From positions 1 through 64,000 of the forward strand of contig CACMNV010000005.1 in assembly GCA_902615025.1 (NCBI GenBank): DNA of 64,000 nucleotides, read 5' to 3'. Origin of the DNA: an uncultured SAR116 cluster alpha proteobacterium. Lineage in GTDB: Bacteria > Pseudomonadota > Alphaproteobacteria > Puniceispirillales > Marisalimonadaceae. Numbering within the stretch: position 1 is the stretch's first letter; every line of letters starts with the position of its first letter. Below, piece after piece: positions 38,724 to 48,496 of this stretch. The notes below the pieces were generated by a model. That model searched no databases. It worked only from the letters and a program-made list of their open reading frames with translations, and was not told the DNA's origin. The position numbers and the translations under genes were made by a program.

Positions 38724-41129
38724 TTATAATGTTTTTTTTATTTCTTTTACTTCAAAACATTCCATAATATCACCAACCTTAATCTCATTATAATTTTCTA
38801 AACCCATTCCACACTCAAGTCCAAATTTAACCTCTTTGACTTCATCTTTAAATCTTTGCAATGTTTTAAGTTTTCCTTCATGAACAACTACGTTTTCTCT
38901 TAAAAGCCTAAAACTACAACCTCTTTTAATAATTCCTTCTGTTACGGAACAACCAGCAATTTTTCCGTGATTAGTAATGTTAAAAACTTGTTTAATCTCA
39001 GCATAACCAATAAATTCCTCTTGAAGATCAGGGTCTAACATTCCTGCAAGACCATTTTTAGCGTCCTCTATAAGTTCATAAATTATTGAGTGGTATCTAA
39101 TTTCAACCAGATCTCTTTTAGCAATCTCCCTAGCTTTAGGAATTGCTCTTACATTAAAACCAAAAACGAGAGCTGAAGATGCAACGGCTAAAGAGATATC
39201 AGATTCATTAATTGGACCAACAGAACCAGATAAAATTTTAACTTTGATTTTTTCGTCGCCTAATTTTGATAATGCCACTTTAATAGCTTCTAAAGATCCA
39301 TGAACATCAGTTTTAATAACAACAGGTAATTCCGTAATATCACCTAACTGAATATTCGCTAACATTTGTTCAACTGACCCTCTGGATGAAAGTGCTGCTT
39401 CTTTTTCTTTAAGTTTTCTAGATCTATATTCCGCAACCTCTCTTGCTTTAGATTCACTATCAACTACATTAGCTGTGTCACCAGCCATTGGAGCTCCTGA
39501 CAGTCCTAAAACTTCAATAGGAGTTGAAGGCATTGCTTCACTAACCCTATCACCTAAATCATTTATTAACGCTCTGACTTTTCCATTTTCATTCCCAACA
39601 ACAATAATATCACCTACTCTAATTGTTCCTGAATTCACAAGTAAAGTAATTACTGAACCTTTACCTTTTTCTATTTTTGACTCAATAACAGTTCCGGTTG
39701 CTGGACAATCTGGATCACTTTTTAATTCTAGGATTTCTGCTTGTAATTCAATAGCTTCAATTAAATGATCAAGTCCAGTTTTCTTCAAAGCTGAGACATT
39801 TATACATTGTATATCACCACCCATATCTTCTGGAATTAAATCATGTTGAAGTAATTCATTTTTAACCTTCTGAGGATCAAAATCTGGTTTATCACATTTA
39901 TTAACAGCTACAATAATTGGGACTTTTGCAGACTTAGCATGATTAATTGCTTCTATAGTTTGTTGTTTAATTCCATCATCAGCTGCCACCACTAAAATTA
40001 CAATGTCTGTAATATTTGCACCTCTTGCTCTCATTTCTGAAAAAGCCTCATGTCCAGGCGTGTCTATAAATGATATAAGATTACCATTCTTAGTTTTAAT
40101 TTGATAAGCTCCAATATGTTGTGTGATTCCACCTGCTTCACTTTTTACAACATTTGTTTTTCTTAAAGAATCTAATAAGGATGTTTTACCATGATCTACA
40201 TGACCCATAATAGTTACAACTGGGGGTCTCGAAACAAGATTTTGAGAAGATTTATTATTAACTAAGTCTAGTTCTATGTCAGAGTCTGAAACACGCTTAA
40301 CTTTATGGCCAAATTCATTTGTTATTAATTCTGCAGTATCTGCGTCTATAACTTGTGTAGCCGTAGCCATTATACCATTTTTCATAAGCTCTCTAACAAC
40401 ATCAGCTGTTTTTTCAGACATTCTGTTCGCTAGTTCAGAAACTACTATTGTATCTGGGATTATAACATCTCTAATTTGCTTGACTGAGGGTGTAACAACT
40501 TCTGATTGTAATTTAACTTTTTCTCTTCTACGTTTAATGGAGGCAAGTGAACGAAATCTAATGTTTTCACTATCTAAAGCTCTTGCAATAGTAAGTTTGC
40601 CTTCTCTTTTTTTCTCATAACCCTTAGGTGTTACTTTTTTAGTATTGTCTTTAAAAGTATCTTTATTTGTAGCTTTTTTTGTAAATTTAATATCATCAGA
40701 TTTTTTTTCTTCTTGAAACTTATTTTTAGGATTCAATGATGTAATATTGGTATTATCTAATTTTTCATTACTTTTGATTTCGTCTTTTTTAAAAGAATTC
40801 TTAAATTCTAAATTATTTTTTGTCTTAAATACTTCATTCTCAGCTAAAGCAGCAGTTCTAGCAAGACCATCTTTAAGTTCTTTACTTCTTTTTGCAATTT
40901 GCTCAGCACTTAATGTACTATTAATACCATTTCGATCATTTTGTGATATAAATTTGTTTTCGAAATTTCTCTTTGATCTTTTAACCTCAACTTGAACAGT
41001 GTTTCGACCAGATCTTGAATTAGTTGTAACACTTGAAGGTGACTTATTAGAATATATATTCGACTTTAATGTTAATTTACCGTTAGATAAACTTAATTTT
41101 TTTCGTTCTTTTGAGTTATTTTCTGTCAT
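38724..41129 (-). CDS. infB: Translation initiation factor IF-2
   Basis: A GTPase that positions initiator fMet-tRNA on the 30S subunit (801 aa). The first 230 or so residues are charged, low-complexity and lysine-rich. The IF2 N-terminal domain (VSELANRMSEKTADVVRELM) precedes the G domain: GHVDHGKTSLLD (G1), DTPGHEAF (G3), NKCDKPD (G4). The C-terminal domains include GSLEAIKVALSKLG and GCSVTEGIIKRGCSF. nusA ends 8 bp upstream; the ylxR gene that usually lies between them is missing. Confidence 0.97.
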   Translation of the reverse strand: MTENNSKERKKLSLSNGKLTLKSNIYSNKSPSSVTTNSRSGRNTVQVEVKRSKRNFENKFISQNDRNGINSTLSAEQIAKRSKELKDGLARTAALAENEVFKTKNNLEFKNSFKKDEIKSNEKLDNTNITSLNPKNKFQEEKKSDDIKFTKKATNKDTFKDNTKKVTPKGYEKKREGKLTIARALDSENIRFRSLASIKRRREKVKLQSEVVTPSVKQIRDVIIPDTIVVSELANRMSEKTADVVRELMKNGIMATATQVIDADTAELITNEFGHKVKRVSDSDIELDLVNNKSSQNLVSRPPVVTIMGHVDHGKTSLLDSLRKTNVVKSEAGGITQHIGAYQIKTKNGNLISFIDTPGHEAFSEMRARGANITDIVILVVAADDGIKQQTIEAINHAKSAKVPIIVAVNKCDKPDFDPQKVKNELLQHDLIPEDMGGDIQCINVSALKKTGLDHLIEAIELQAEILELKSDPDCPATGTVIESKIEKGKGSVITLLVNSGTIRVGDIIVVGNENGKVRALINDLGDRVSEAMPSTPIEVLGLSGAPMAGDTANVVDSESKAREVAEYRSRKLKEKEAALSSRGSVEQMLANIQLGDITELPVVIKTDVHGSLEAIKVALSKLGDEKIKVKILSGSVGPINESDISLAVASSALVFGFNVRAIPKAREIAKRDLVEIRYHSIIYELIEDAKNGLAGMLDPDLQEEFIGYAEIKQVFNITNHGKIAGCSVTEGIIKRGCSFRLLRENVVVHEGKLKTLQRFKDEVKEVKFGLECGMGLENYNEIKVGDIMECFEVKEIKKTL

Positions 41130-41137
41130 TTTAATTT

Positions 41138-42649
41138 TTATTTCTTATGATCTTCATCAAACCAATGCTTTCGAGCCTCCATTATAATCTCACCAGCTTC
41201 ATTTTCATTGTTAAAAACTTTTTTCCCCAATAATGTGAATAATTCTTCACTATCTAAGTCTGCAAGATCATCTAAGGTTTTTATATCATTTTCTACCAAA
41301 GTCAAAATGTCAGATTTGGAAAGATGATTAAACTCATATAACTTGCTATCAATTCCACTTGATTTAAGTTTTTTTTCTACATTTTCATTTTGGAGCTTAA
41401 CATAATTTTGTGCTCTTTCTTTTAACTCTACTGATAGTTCTTCTTCAAAACCTTCTATATTATTTAATTCATCTATTTCAGTATTTGCAATGTCATTGAT
41501 TGATGAGTAACCTTCTGCAACTATCAAATGAGCTATTACGTCATCAACATCCAATGCTTCAATAAAGATTTTTGTACTTTCATTTATTTCTTCCTGTCTC
41601 CTATCAGATTCATCACTTTCAGATATTACATCTATGTACCATTTACTTAGATCAGAGGCTAATCTTACATTTTGACCTCTTCTCCCTATTGCAAGAGACA
41701 ATTGATCATTAGGAACTATTACCTCCATTCTGCCTGCCTCTTCATCCATGATTACCTTAGATGGTACAGCAGGTGCCAAAGAATTAATTACAAAAGTAAC
41801 TGGATCCTCTGACCAAGGTATTATCTCAATTTTTTCACCTTGTAATTCACTCACAACTGCTTGAACTCTTGATCCTCTCATTCCAACACAAGCTCCAACA
41901 GGGTCGATTGTATTATCTTTAGAATAAACACTAATTTTAGCTCTACTTCCAGGTTCTCGAGCAACACTTTTAACTTCAATTATACCGTCATATATCTCGG
42001 GCACTTCTTGAGTAAATAATAAGCTTAAAAATTCATTGCATGATCGTGAAAGAAAAATTTGAGGTCCTCTTGTTTCTTCACTTACATTTAAAATGTAAGT
42101 TCTTACTCTATCACCTGGCTTTAGTTGTTCTCTGGGAATCATTTCCTCTTTTCTGATCACACCTTCAGCTTTACCAATGTCAAGTGTCACTGAAAAATTA
42201 TCAAACCTTTTTACAGTACCAAGTATTATTTCACCAATCCTATCTTTAAATTGGTTATATTGACGTAATCTTTCTGCATCCCTTACTTTTTGAGAAATGA
42301 CCTGTTTAGCACTTTGTGCAGCTATTCTTCCAAAATCAAAAGGGGGTAATTCTTTTTTGTGAAAGTCACCAATTTTTAGTGTTTCATCTCTTCTAAGAGC
42401 TTCTTCAAGTGACATTTGTGTTGATTCATCTTCAACTACCTGAACAACTTGAGTATATTGTTCAATAGAAATTGCTCCATTATTTCTATTTACAGAAGCT
42501 CTTATATCTCTCTCTAAACCGTATTTGGATCTCGCAGCCCTTTGAATAGCATCTTCCATAGCTAAAATAACGTCTTCTTTATCAATTAACTTTTCTCTAG
42601 CTACGGCTTCAGCTACCTGAATAAGTTCAATTCTTGGAATATTTTCCAT
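41138..42649 (-). CDS. nusA: Transcription termination/antitermination factor NusA
   Basis: An RNA polymerase-bound elongation factor that acts in pausing, termination and antitermination (503 aa). The N-terminal polymerase-binding domain is followed by S1 (GEIILGTVKRFDNFSVTLDI), two KH domains (VGACVGMRGSRVQAVVSEL and LAIGRRGQNVRLASDL) and C-terminal acidic helix-hairpin-helix repeats (DVDDVIAHLIVAEGYSSI; DIKTLDDLADLDSEELF). AAGGGG lies about 10 nt before the ATG. rimP, normally just upstream, is absent: only 79 bp separate nusA from trmB. Confidence 0.97.
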   Translation of the reverse strand: MENIPRIELIQVAEAVAREKLIDKEDVILAMEDAIQRAARSKYGLERDIRASVNRNNGAISIEQYTQVVQVVEDESTQMSLEEALRRDETLKIGDFHKKELPPFDFGRIAAQSAKQVISQKVRDAERLRQYNQFKDRIGEIILGTVKRFDNFSVTLDIGKAEGVIRKEEMIPREQLKPGDRVRTYILNVSEETRGPQIFLSRSCNEFLSLLFTQEVPEIYDGIIEVKSVAREPGSRAKISVYSKDNTIDPVGACVGMRGSRVQAVVSELQGEKIEIIPWSEDPVTFVINSLAPAVPSKVIMDEEAGRMEVIVPNDQLSLAIGRRGQNVRLASDLSKWYIDVISESDESDRRQEEINESTKIFIEALDVDDVIAHLIVAEGYSSINDIANTEIDELNNIEGFEEELSVELKERAQNYVKLQNENVEKKLKSSGIDSKLYEFNHLSKSDILTLVENDIKTLDDLADLDSEELFTLLGKKVFNNENEAGEIIMEARKHWFDEDHKK

Positions 42650-42728
42650 TTAAAAAAACCCCTTTTCATAATCTAAACCTAAAATTTCCCTAGTAATAAC
42701 TTATAAGAGTATAATTTGAAATAAAAAT

Positions 42729-43400
42729 TTATTTTTTTTTAAAAAAAAACCAATTTACTACTTTGTTATTTTCAAATGCCTTATTAAAATATTTTGTATT
42801 AATTATCCATTTTGGTTTTACATTTGTATATGAATATCCATCTTTAATCCATAAAAAATCGTTCCTAACATGGAGGTGTTCAAGCACCCAACTTTTCATA
42901 ACGTTATGATCAGTCGATATAATAAGTATACCTTCATGTTTCAAAACTTGATTGAGATCATCAAGAAATTTTTGTTGGATTAATCTTCTTTTTTTATGTT
43001 TTTTCTTTGGCCACGGATCAGGCTGTAAAATTAAAATTAAATCAAAGAAATTCTTTTCAAATTTTTTTATTATTAAATGAATATCATCAGGCCAAATTTT
43101 AATATTTTTAATATTTTTATTTTCAATTTGTTTAAGTAATTTTGCACATCCTTTATAGTAGGCGTCACACCCAATAAATAAATCACTTGGTTTATTTAAA
43201 GACATATTGACTAAATTGTCACCATTTCCAAACCCTATTTCTAAAATATTTTTGTTATATTCATGAACTGATAACTTGCAAATCTGATCTTCCTTTAAAA
43301 AAAATTTATTACTAGAATCCTCTAATAATTTTAAACTCATAGAAGAAATGCGTCTACCTTTACGACGACCATAGAATTTTTTTTGATTTTTTAAAAACAA
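42729..43400 (-). CDS. trmB: tRNA (guanine-46-N7)-methyltransferase
   Basis: A SAM-dependent enzyme that methylates G46 of tRNA variable loops (223 aa). FYGRRKGRRIS at the N-terminus, the SAM motif LEIGFGNGDNLVNM, ILQPDPWPKKKHKKRRLIQ and LIISTDHNVMKSW are typical. It starts 7 bp after metK. The final residues are very basic and aromatic (WFFFKKK). Confidence 0.95.
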   Translation of the reverse strand: MFLKNQKKFYGRRKGRRISSMSLKLLEDSSNKFFLKEDQICKLSVHEYNKNILEIGFGNGDNLVNMSLNKPSDLFIGCDAYYKGCAKLLKQIENKNIKNIKIWPDDIHLIIKKFEKNFFDLILILQPDPWPKKKHKKRRLIQQKFLDDLNQVLKHEGILIISTDHNVMKSWVLEHLHVRNDFLWIKDGYSYTNVKPKWIINTKYFNKAFENNKVVNWFFFKKK

Positions 43401-43406
43401 TCTTTC

Positions 43407-44579
43407 TTATAATTCCTTTTTCAACGTATCTACAAGATCAGTTTTCTCCCACGTAAATGACCCTTTTACTAATTCGTCAGGATTTCTACCAAAATGACCA
43501 TATGCTGAAGTTGGAACATAAATTGGATTATTTAATTTAAGAATATTTCTAATGCCTTTAGGTGATAAATCTACAATTTTTTTTATACATTCTTCAATGA
43601 TATAATCATCTACTTTTCCTGTGCCAAAGGTATTAACGTATAGAGACATAGGCTCTGATACACCTATTGCATAAGCTATTTGTATACTACATTTAGAAGC
43701 TAAATTAGAAGCAACAACATTTTTAGCTAGATATCTTGTCATGTATGCAGCAGATCGATCAACTTTAGTTGGATCTTTTCCTGAAAATGCTCCACCTCCA
43801 TGTTGAGCTGACCCACCGTAGGTATCAACTATAATTTTTCTACCTGTTAGTCCAGTATCTCCATCAGGACCACCAATTACAAACCTACCAGTTGGGTTAA
43901 CTAAAATATCATCACTATTATAAGACCATTCTTTAGGAAGAACTTTTTTAACCACTTCAACTATAAATTCTTTTAAATCTTTTTGATTATAATTTTCTTT
44001 GTGCTGTGTAGACACTACAATTTTTTTTGCACCAATTGGTTTAGATCCATCATATTTCACAGATAGTTGAGACTTACTATCTGGCCCTAAAAAACTATCC
44101 TTTTTAGAATGTCGTATGTCAGATAATTCCTTTAAAATTAAATGCGAGTAATATATTGGTGCCGGCATATAAGTTTCGGTTTCATCAACAGCATAACCAA
44201 ACATTAAACCTTGATCACCTGCCCCTTCTTGTTTATTTTCATTTTGGTCAACGCCTAAAGCAATATCGCTTGACTGATTATGTAGGTAATTTTCAATTTT
44301 AATTTTTTTCCAATGGAATCCCGATTGTTCATATCCTATTTTTTTTATAGCTAATCTTATTTTCTCCTCAATCTCTTGAAATAAGTTTGTTTTATCTGCA
44401 TCTAGTCTGTATTCACCAGCGATAATAACTTTATTTGTTGTTACAAGAGTTTCACATGCAACTCGACTATAAGGATCTTTACTAATCATTAAATCAACTA
44501 CAGTGTCTGATATAAGATCACTAATTTTATCTGGGTGACCTTCAGAAACAGATTCAGATGTAAATATATAATTTCTCAT
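43407..44579 (-). CDS. metK: S-adenosylmethionine synthetase
   Basis: Makes SAM from methionine and ATP (390 aa). It begins [20 protein letters not shown]; other signatures are [12 protein letters not shown], the [20 protein letters not shown] loop, and [20 protein letters not shown], the P-loop-like methionine synthetase motif. The ATG overlaps the lnt stop by 4 bp, so it is coupled to the upstream envelope genes. No SAM riboswitch is seen before it; any control must act on the operon. Confidence 0.97.
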   Translation of the reverse strand: MRNYIFTSESVSEGHPDKISDLISDTVVDLMISKDPYSRVACETLVTTNKVIIAGEYRLDADKTNLFQEIEEKIRLAIKKIGYEQSGFHWKKIKIENYLHNQSSDIALGVDQNENKQEGAGDQGLMFGYAVDETETYMPAPIYYSHLILKELSDIRHSKKDSFLGPDSKSQLSVKYDGSKPIGAKKIVVSTQHKENYNQKDLKEFIVEVVKKVLPKEWSYNSDDILVNPTGRFVIGGPDGDTGLTGRKIIVDTYGGSAQHGGGAFSGKDPTKVDRSAAYMTRYLAKNVVASNLASKCSIQIAYAIGVSEPMSLYVNTFGTGKVDDYIIEECIKKIVDLSPKGIRNILKLNNPIYVPTSAYGHFGRNPDELVKGSFTWEKTDLVDTLKKEL

Positions 44580-46105
44580 TTATACTCCAATCTTGAAAAA
44601 AGAAATTTTAGTAGTAAATTAATAATCAAAACTAATATAATAATTATTATAAAAATACTAACTCCGTATTTTTTGAACATAGTGTCTTTTATTTTATTAA
44701 TCAATTTAAAAGATAAAAGCCCCTCTTCGTTATAGTTTAATTTTTTTAAAACTTCTCCATAAGGATCGATTAAACCAGAATAGCCTGTATTTGCAACTCT
44801 AATCACAGGAATTCCAAACTCTACTGCTCTTATTTTGGCATACTGAAAATGTTGAATAGGACCGATAGTATTTCCAAACCAAGCATCATTTGTAATATTA
44901 ATAATTACTGATGTATCTTGGTCCAAAGATTTAAAAATCAGATTACTAAAAAGAATCTCATAACATATTAAAGGAACAAATTTGTAATATTTATTAATAG
45001 ATATAGTGTTAATTTGATAGCTGCTCGAAAAATCTATCTTATTTTCAAAAAAATTAAATCTTGGTAATATCTTTCTGAATGGTACGAATTCTCCAAAGGG
45101 GACAAGAATATTTTTACTGTAAATGTTTTTCACTTCCTTTTTCGAATTTAATAATAAAGCAGAGTTGTAATAATTATTTTCATAATTGGATATTGTGCCG
45201 GTGAATAAAAATTCGTTTTTTTTTGGGTTTAAAAATCTTTGGGATAAGTCCTGAATTAAACTTTTGTCTCTGGGATACAAACCCAAAAAAGCCGTTTCTG
45301 GCCAAATATTTAATATTGAAAGAAAATTATCATAATTATGTTTTGATTTTGATAAATTAGTCAATTTTAGATGGTGATCTAATTTCAAATTTTTTTTCCA
45401 TTTAATCTCCTGTTTTATATTTGGTTGAATAACATTTATCAAATGATTTTCGTTATAGGAGGGAATGGATTTAGTTGAATATCTATCATATGATTTTATA
45501 AATAAAAATACTGTTGGAGTTAAAAGAAGAAATATTGGAAATATTGATAATTTCTTATATTTAATAATTAATATCGGTAAGATAGTAATAATAAGAAATA
45601 CAAGATTCATAGAATAGGAACCTATATATGAAAATCCTTGTATTAAAACTTCATCAGATGCAAAAAAACTCCCTGGCATTAGCCAAGGAAAATTTAACAA
45701 TTTACCTCTTAAATACTCAAAAATAGATAATAGTATTATAATATTTATATGAATTTCTCCGATTTTTAGTGAAATTAATTTTGCAAAGAGAAAAGCTATG
45801 CACCAGGTTAATGATAAAAATAATGGAAGTAATGCTGCAGCAAGAGGCATTAAAAAAATATAAAAACCTGATTTAACCAAAAATGCGTTTGCTATCCAAT
45901 ACAAACCTGAAAAAAACCAACCAAAAGCGAATGAAAATGATAAGTAAAATGCGTCTTTTAAATTACTAACTTTGCAAATTCCATATATTGCGAATGAGAA
46001 ACAAAAAATTAAAGGATAAATTTTATAAGGCTCTAAAGAAAAAGTTGCCAATGCTCCTAAAATAAAAAACAAAGGAGTCTGAATTAATAATTTATTAACT
46101 CTCAT
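44576..46105 (-). CDS. lnt: Apolipoprotein N-acyltransferase
   Basis: An inner-membrane enzyme adding the third acyl chain to the N-terminal cysteine of lipoproteins (509 aa). The N-terminal third has several membrane helices. The periplasmic nitrilase domain has the catalytic triad positions: glutamate in IWPETAFLG, lysine in [15 protein letters not shown], and cysteine in PLICYEILF. One more helix lies at the C-terminus. It overlaps corC (11 bp) and metK (4 bp). Confidence 0.95.
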   Translation of the reverse strand: MRVNKLLIQTPLFFILGALATFSLEPYKIYPLIFCFSFAIYGICKVSNLKDAFYLSFSFAFGWFFSGLYWIANAFLVKSGFYIFLMPLAAALLPLFLSLTWCIAFLFAKLISLKIGEIHINIIILLSIFEYLRGKLLNFPWLMPGSFFASDEVLIQGFSYIGSYSMNLVFLIITILPILIIKYKKLSIFPIFLLLTPTVFLFIKSYDRYSTKSIPSYNENHLINVIQPNIKQEIKWKKNLKLDHHLKLTNLSKSKHNYDNFLSILNIWPETAFLGLYPRDKSLIQDLSQRFLNPKKNEFLFTGTISNYENNYYNSALLLNSKKEVKNIYSKNILVPFGEFVPFRKILPRFNFFENKIDFSSSYQINTISINKYYKFVPLICYEILFSNLIFKSLDQDTSVIINITNDAWFGNTIGPIQHFQYAKIRAVEFGIPVIRVANTGYSGLIDPYGEVLKKLNYNEEGLLSFKLINKIKDTMFKKYGVSIFIIIIILVLIINLLLKFLFSRLEYK

Positions 46106-46955
46106 TTAATAATTTTAAGCCTTTAATTTTAACCTTAATAATTTTTCTTTTGTCTGAATTTATTATTTCAAATTCTATTTTGTTCTTAACATCTCTAATG
46201 ACTTCACCTTTTATTGGGACTCTCCCTGACAAGCTTATTATATATCCTCCAAGTGTTTCAATTTCTTCATTTTTAAATTTAGATAAATCCAAACTTAATT
46301 TATCTTTTAGAAAATCAAGAGTTGCTCTAGCCTCTACGATTATTGTATTAAAATTTAATTTTTCTATTTTAATTTCAGATGTTTCATCATGTTCATCTTC
46401 AATTTCTCCCACAAGTTCTTCAACTAGATCTTCAATGGTCACTAGGCCATCAATACCTCCATATTCATCCACGACTAGTGCCATATGTCTTTTTTTAAGT
46501 CTCATCTCATGCAATAAATCTAATAAGCTTATTGAAGGCGCTATAAAAATTGGCTCTTTAAGAATATATTTTATCCTATTTTGTTTTTTTGAATTTATAT
46601 TTGCTAAAACATCTTTTATGTGAATGATCCCTACTATATCATCTTTTGTTTCTCCAGTTACAGGTACTCTACTATGATTAGCCTTTGTTAATTGATTAAC
46701 AATATCATTAAAATTGTCTGACATTGAGACAGTCACTATATCTACCCTTGGAACCATTACATCAATGGCGGTAATACCTCTTAGTCCAGCTAAATTTTTT
46801 AATAATTCATTTTCATGTTTTTGGGTTTTGTTAACCTCAAGTCTTGAATTAATTCGGCGTGACACAAATTGTTCAAGGTCATCGTCTGAATTATAAGATT
46901 TAACAATTGTTTTTTCTTTAAAAATGAACTTTAGAATATTAAAAAATTTAAGCAT
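46095..46955 (-). CDS. CorC/HlyC-family CBS-domain protein
   Basis: A cytosolic protein of 286 aa with two CBS repeats (VMVPRVDIVTVSMSDNFNDI and KEPIFIAPSISLLDLLHEMR) and the CorC_HlyC C-terminal domain (TLGGYIISLSGRVPIKGEVI). VDEYGGIDGLVTIEDLVEEL is the family hallmark. It lacks the DUF21 membrane domain of the longer relatives. Members are linked to magnesium/cobalt efflux, but direct evidence is limited. It lies between ybeY and lnt, overlapping both, as in most alphaproteobacteria. Confidence 0.9.
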   Translation of the reverse strand: MLKFFNILKFIFKEKTIVKSYNSDDDLEQFVSRRINSRLEVNKTQKHENELLKNLAGLRGITAIDVMVPRVDIVTVSMSDNFNDIVNQLTKANHSRVPVTGETKDDIVGIIHIKDVLANINSKKQNRIKYILKEPIFIAPSISLLDLLHEMRLKKRHMALVVDEYGGIDGLVTIEDLVEELVGEIEDEHDETSEIKIEKLNFNTIIVEARATLDFLKDKLSLDLSKFKNEEIETLGGYIISLSGRVPIKGEVIRDVKNKIEFEIINSDKRKIIKVKIKGLKLLNES

Positions 46956-47511
46956 AAGGATTTTTAATTCCTAAATTCTTTAATATTGAAATTTCAATTT
47001 TTTCCATCTTTATTCTTTCACTATCTATTTCGTGATCATATCCTAAGATATGTAAAATAGCGTGTAAAAAGATATGCATAAAATGATCTTTAAATAAAAC
47101 ATTATTTATCCTTGATTCACAAAAAATTCTTTCCATAGATATTATTATTTCACCTAAATGTATTTCTTGTTCAGTATTTTTAAAATAATTATTTTTGTCT
47201 ATCATTGACTGAAAGGATAACACGTTTGTAGGCTTATTAAGGTTTCTGTATTTAAAGTTGATTTCTTTAATCTCTTCATCATTAGTAAGAAGGATAGAGA
47301 AATTTATTTTTTTTTTTTTTAAAAATGCACTTGTATATTTTTTAACATTCGAAAACAACAGATCAAATTTTTTAATTTTACGCAAATAATAAATTTCATT
47401 ATAAAAATCTAGGTGTTTAAATTTAAACTCTAAGGTAAATTTATTTTTTTTATATAAACTTGCCTTTTCTGAAGACATTCTTTTACTTAACAAAAAATTA
47501 TCACTTTTCAT
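46948..47511 (-). CDS. ybeY: Endoribonuclease YbeY
   Basis: A metal-dependent RNase required for 16S rRNA 3' maturation and ribosome quality control (187 aa). The zinc motif HAILHILGYDHEIDSE (H-x3-H-x5-H) is intact, as is NKPTNVLSFQS. The N-terminus is about 30 residues longer than usual and very lysine-rich; an in-frame ATG at 47478 would shorten it. A 12-bp palindrome, ATAAGCGCTTAT (47510-47521), overlaps the upstream start codon. It overlaps phoH and corC. Confidence 0.92.
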   Translation of the reverse strand: MKSDNFLLSKRMSSEKASLYKKNKFTLEFKFKHLDFYNEIYYLRKIKKFDLLFSNVKKYTSAFLKKKKINFSILLTNDEEIKEINFKYRNLNKPTNVLSFQSMIDKNNYFKNTEQEIHLGEIIISMERIFCESRINNVLFKDHFMHIFLHAILHILGYDHEIDSERIKMEKIEISILKNLGIKNPYA

Positions 47512-48496
47512 AAGCGCTTATAATTTCTGAAACTATTTTATGACGCACCACATCTTTTTTATTTAAATTAACAAATTTAATTGTTTTTAGATTAGAAAGT
47601 TTTTTTTTGGCTGTACTTAATCCTGAATCATTAATGTATTTTATATCAATCTGTGTAAGGTCTCCATTAATGATCATTTTTGATCCATTACCTAAACGAG
47701 TTAGAATCATTTTCATTTGAATTGATGATGTGTTTTGAGCTTCATCTATAATAATAAATGAATTTTTAAAAGTTCTACCTCTCATAAAAGCGACAGGAGC
47801 AATTTCAATTATTCCTTCTTGTATTTTTTTTTCAACTATTTCGAAAGGCATCATCTCGTATAAAGCATCGTAAATTGGTCTAAGATATGGGTCAACTTTG
47901 TCTTTCATATCACCAGGTAAAAAACCTAAATTCTCTCCTGCTTCTACAGCGGGTCTAGATAAAATTATTTTATCAATATGACCTTTTTTTAAAAACTGTA
48001 CTGCTTTTGCAACCGCTAAATAAGACTTGCCTGTACCAGCAGGACCAAGACCGAATATTACATCATACTCATTGACAGCTTGTATATATTTATTTTGACC
48101 ATCACTTTTAGGGTAAATAGTTTTTTTCCATGTATCTATTGAGTTTAATACTTTTGACGATGTATCAACAGAATTTTTATTTTTTAACATTTTATACTCA
48201 GATTCAAAAATTGAAAAATCTATACTTTGAACATTTTTTTTATTTAATAATAATATATCATAAACTCTATTTATCAAATCTTCAGCTAATTCCACATTAT
48301 GTTTTTTTCCAACAATAAGTAACTTATTTCCAAAAAAAGTAATCTCTACATCTATAATCTCATTAAGTTTATCTATGTTTTTAGAATTTTCGCCAAGTAA
48401 TGTATTTAAGTCATCATTAGAATTAAAAATTAATTCAACTTGCGAAAGGTTTCTATGACTTAATGATTTAAAATTTTGGGTCTTAGTTTTAAGCAT
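47501..48496 (-). CDS. ybeZ: PhoH-like ATPase (YbeZ)
   Basis: A P-loop ATPase (331 aa) that works with YbeY in RNA metabolism. An N-terminal KH-like segment is followed by Walker A GLGPAGTGKSYLA and SRPAVEAGENLGFLPGDMKD. Walker B is IIIDEAQNTS. GSKMIINGDLTQID is the sensor segment. It overlaps miaB by 8 bp upstream and ybeY by 11 bp downstream, the conserved order miaB-ybeZ-ybeY. Confidence 0.95.
   Translation of the reverse strand: MLKTKTQNFKSLSHRNLSQVELIFNSNDDLNTLLGENSKNIDKLNEIIDVEITFFGNKLLIVGKKHNVELAEDLINRVYDILLLNKKNVQSIDFSIFESEYKMLKNKNSVDTSSKVLNSIDTWKKTIYPKSDGQNKYIQAVNEYDVIFGLGPAGTGKSYLAVAKAVQFLKKGHIDKIILSRPAVEAGENLGFLPGDMKDKVDPYLRPIYDALYEMMPFEIVEKKIQEGIIEIAPVAFMRGRTFKNSFIIIDEAQNTSSIQMKMILTRLGNGSKMIINGDLTQIDIKYINDSGLSTAKKKLSNLKTIKFVNLNKKDVVRHKIVSEIISAYEK

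Noticed and set aside
44576..44600. Possible SAM riboswitch before metK
   Set aside because: metK overlaps the end of lnt by 4 bp, so there is no leader that could hold one.
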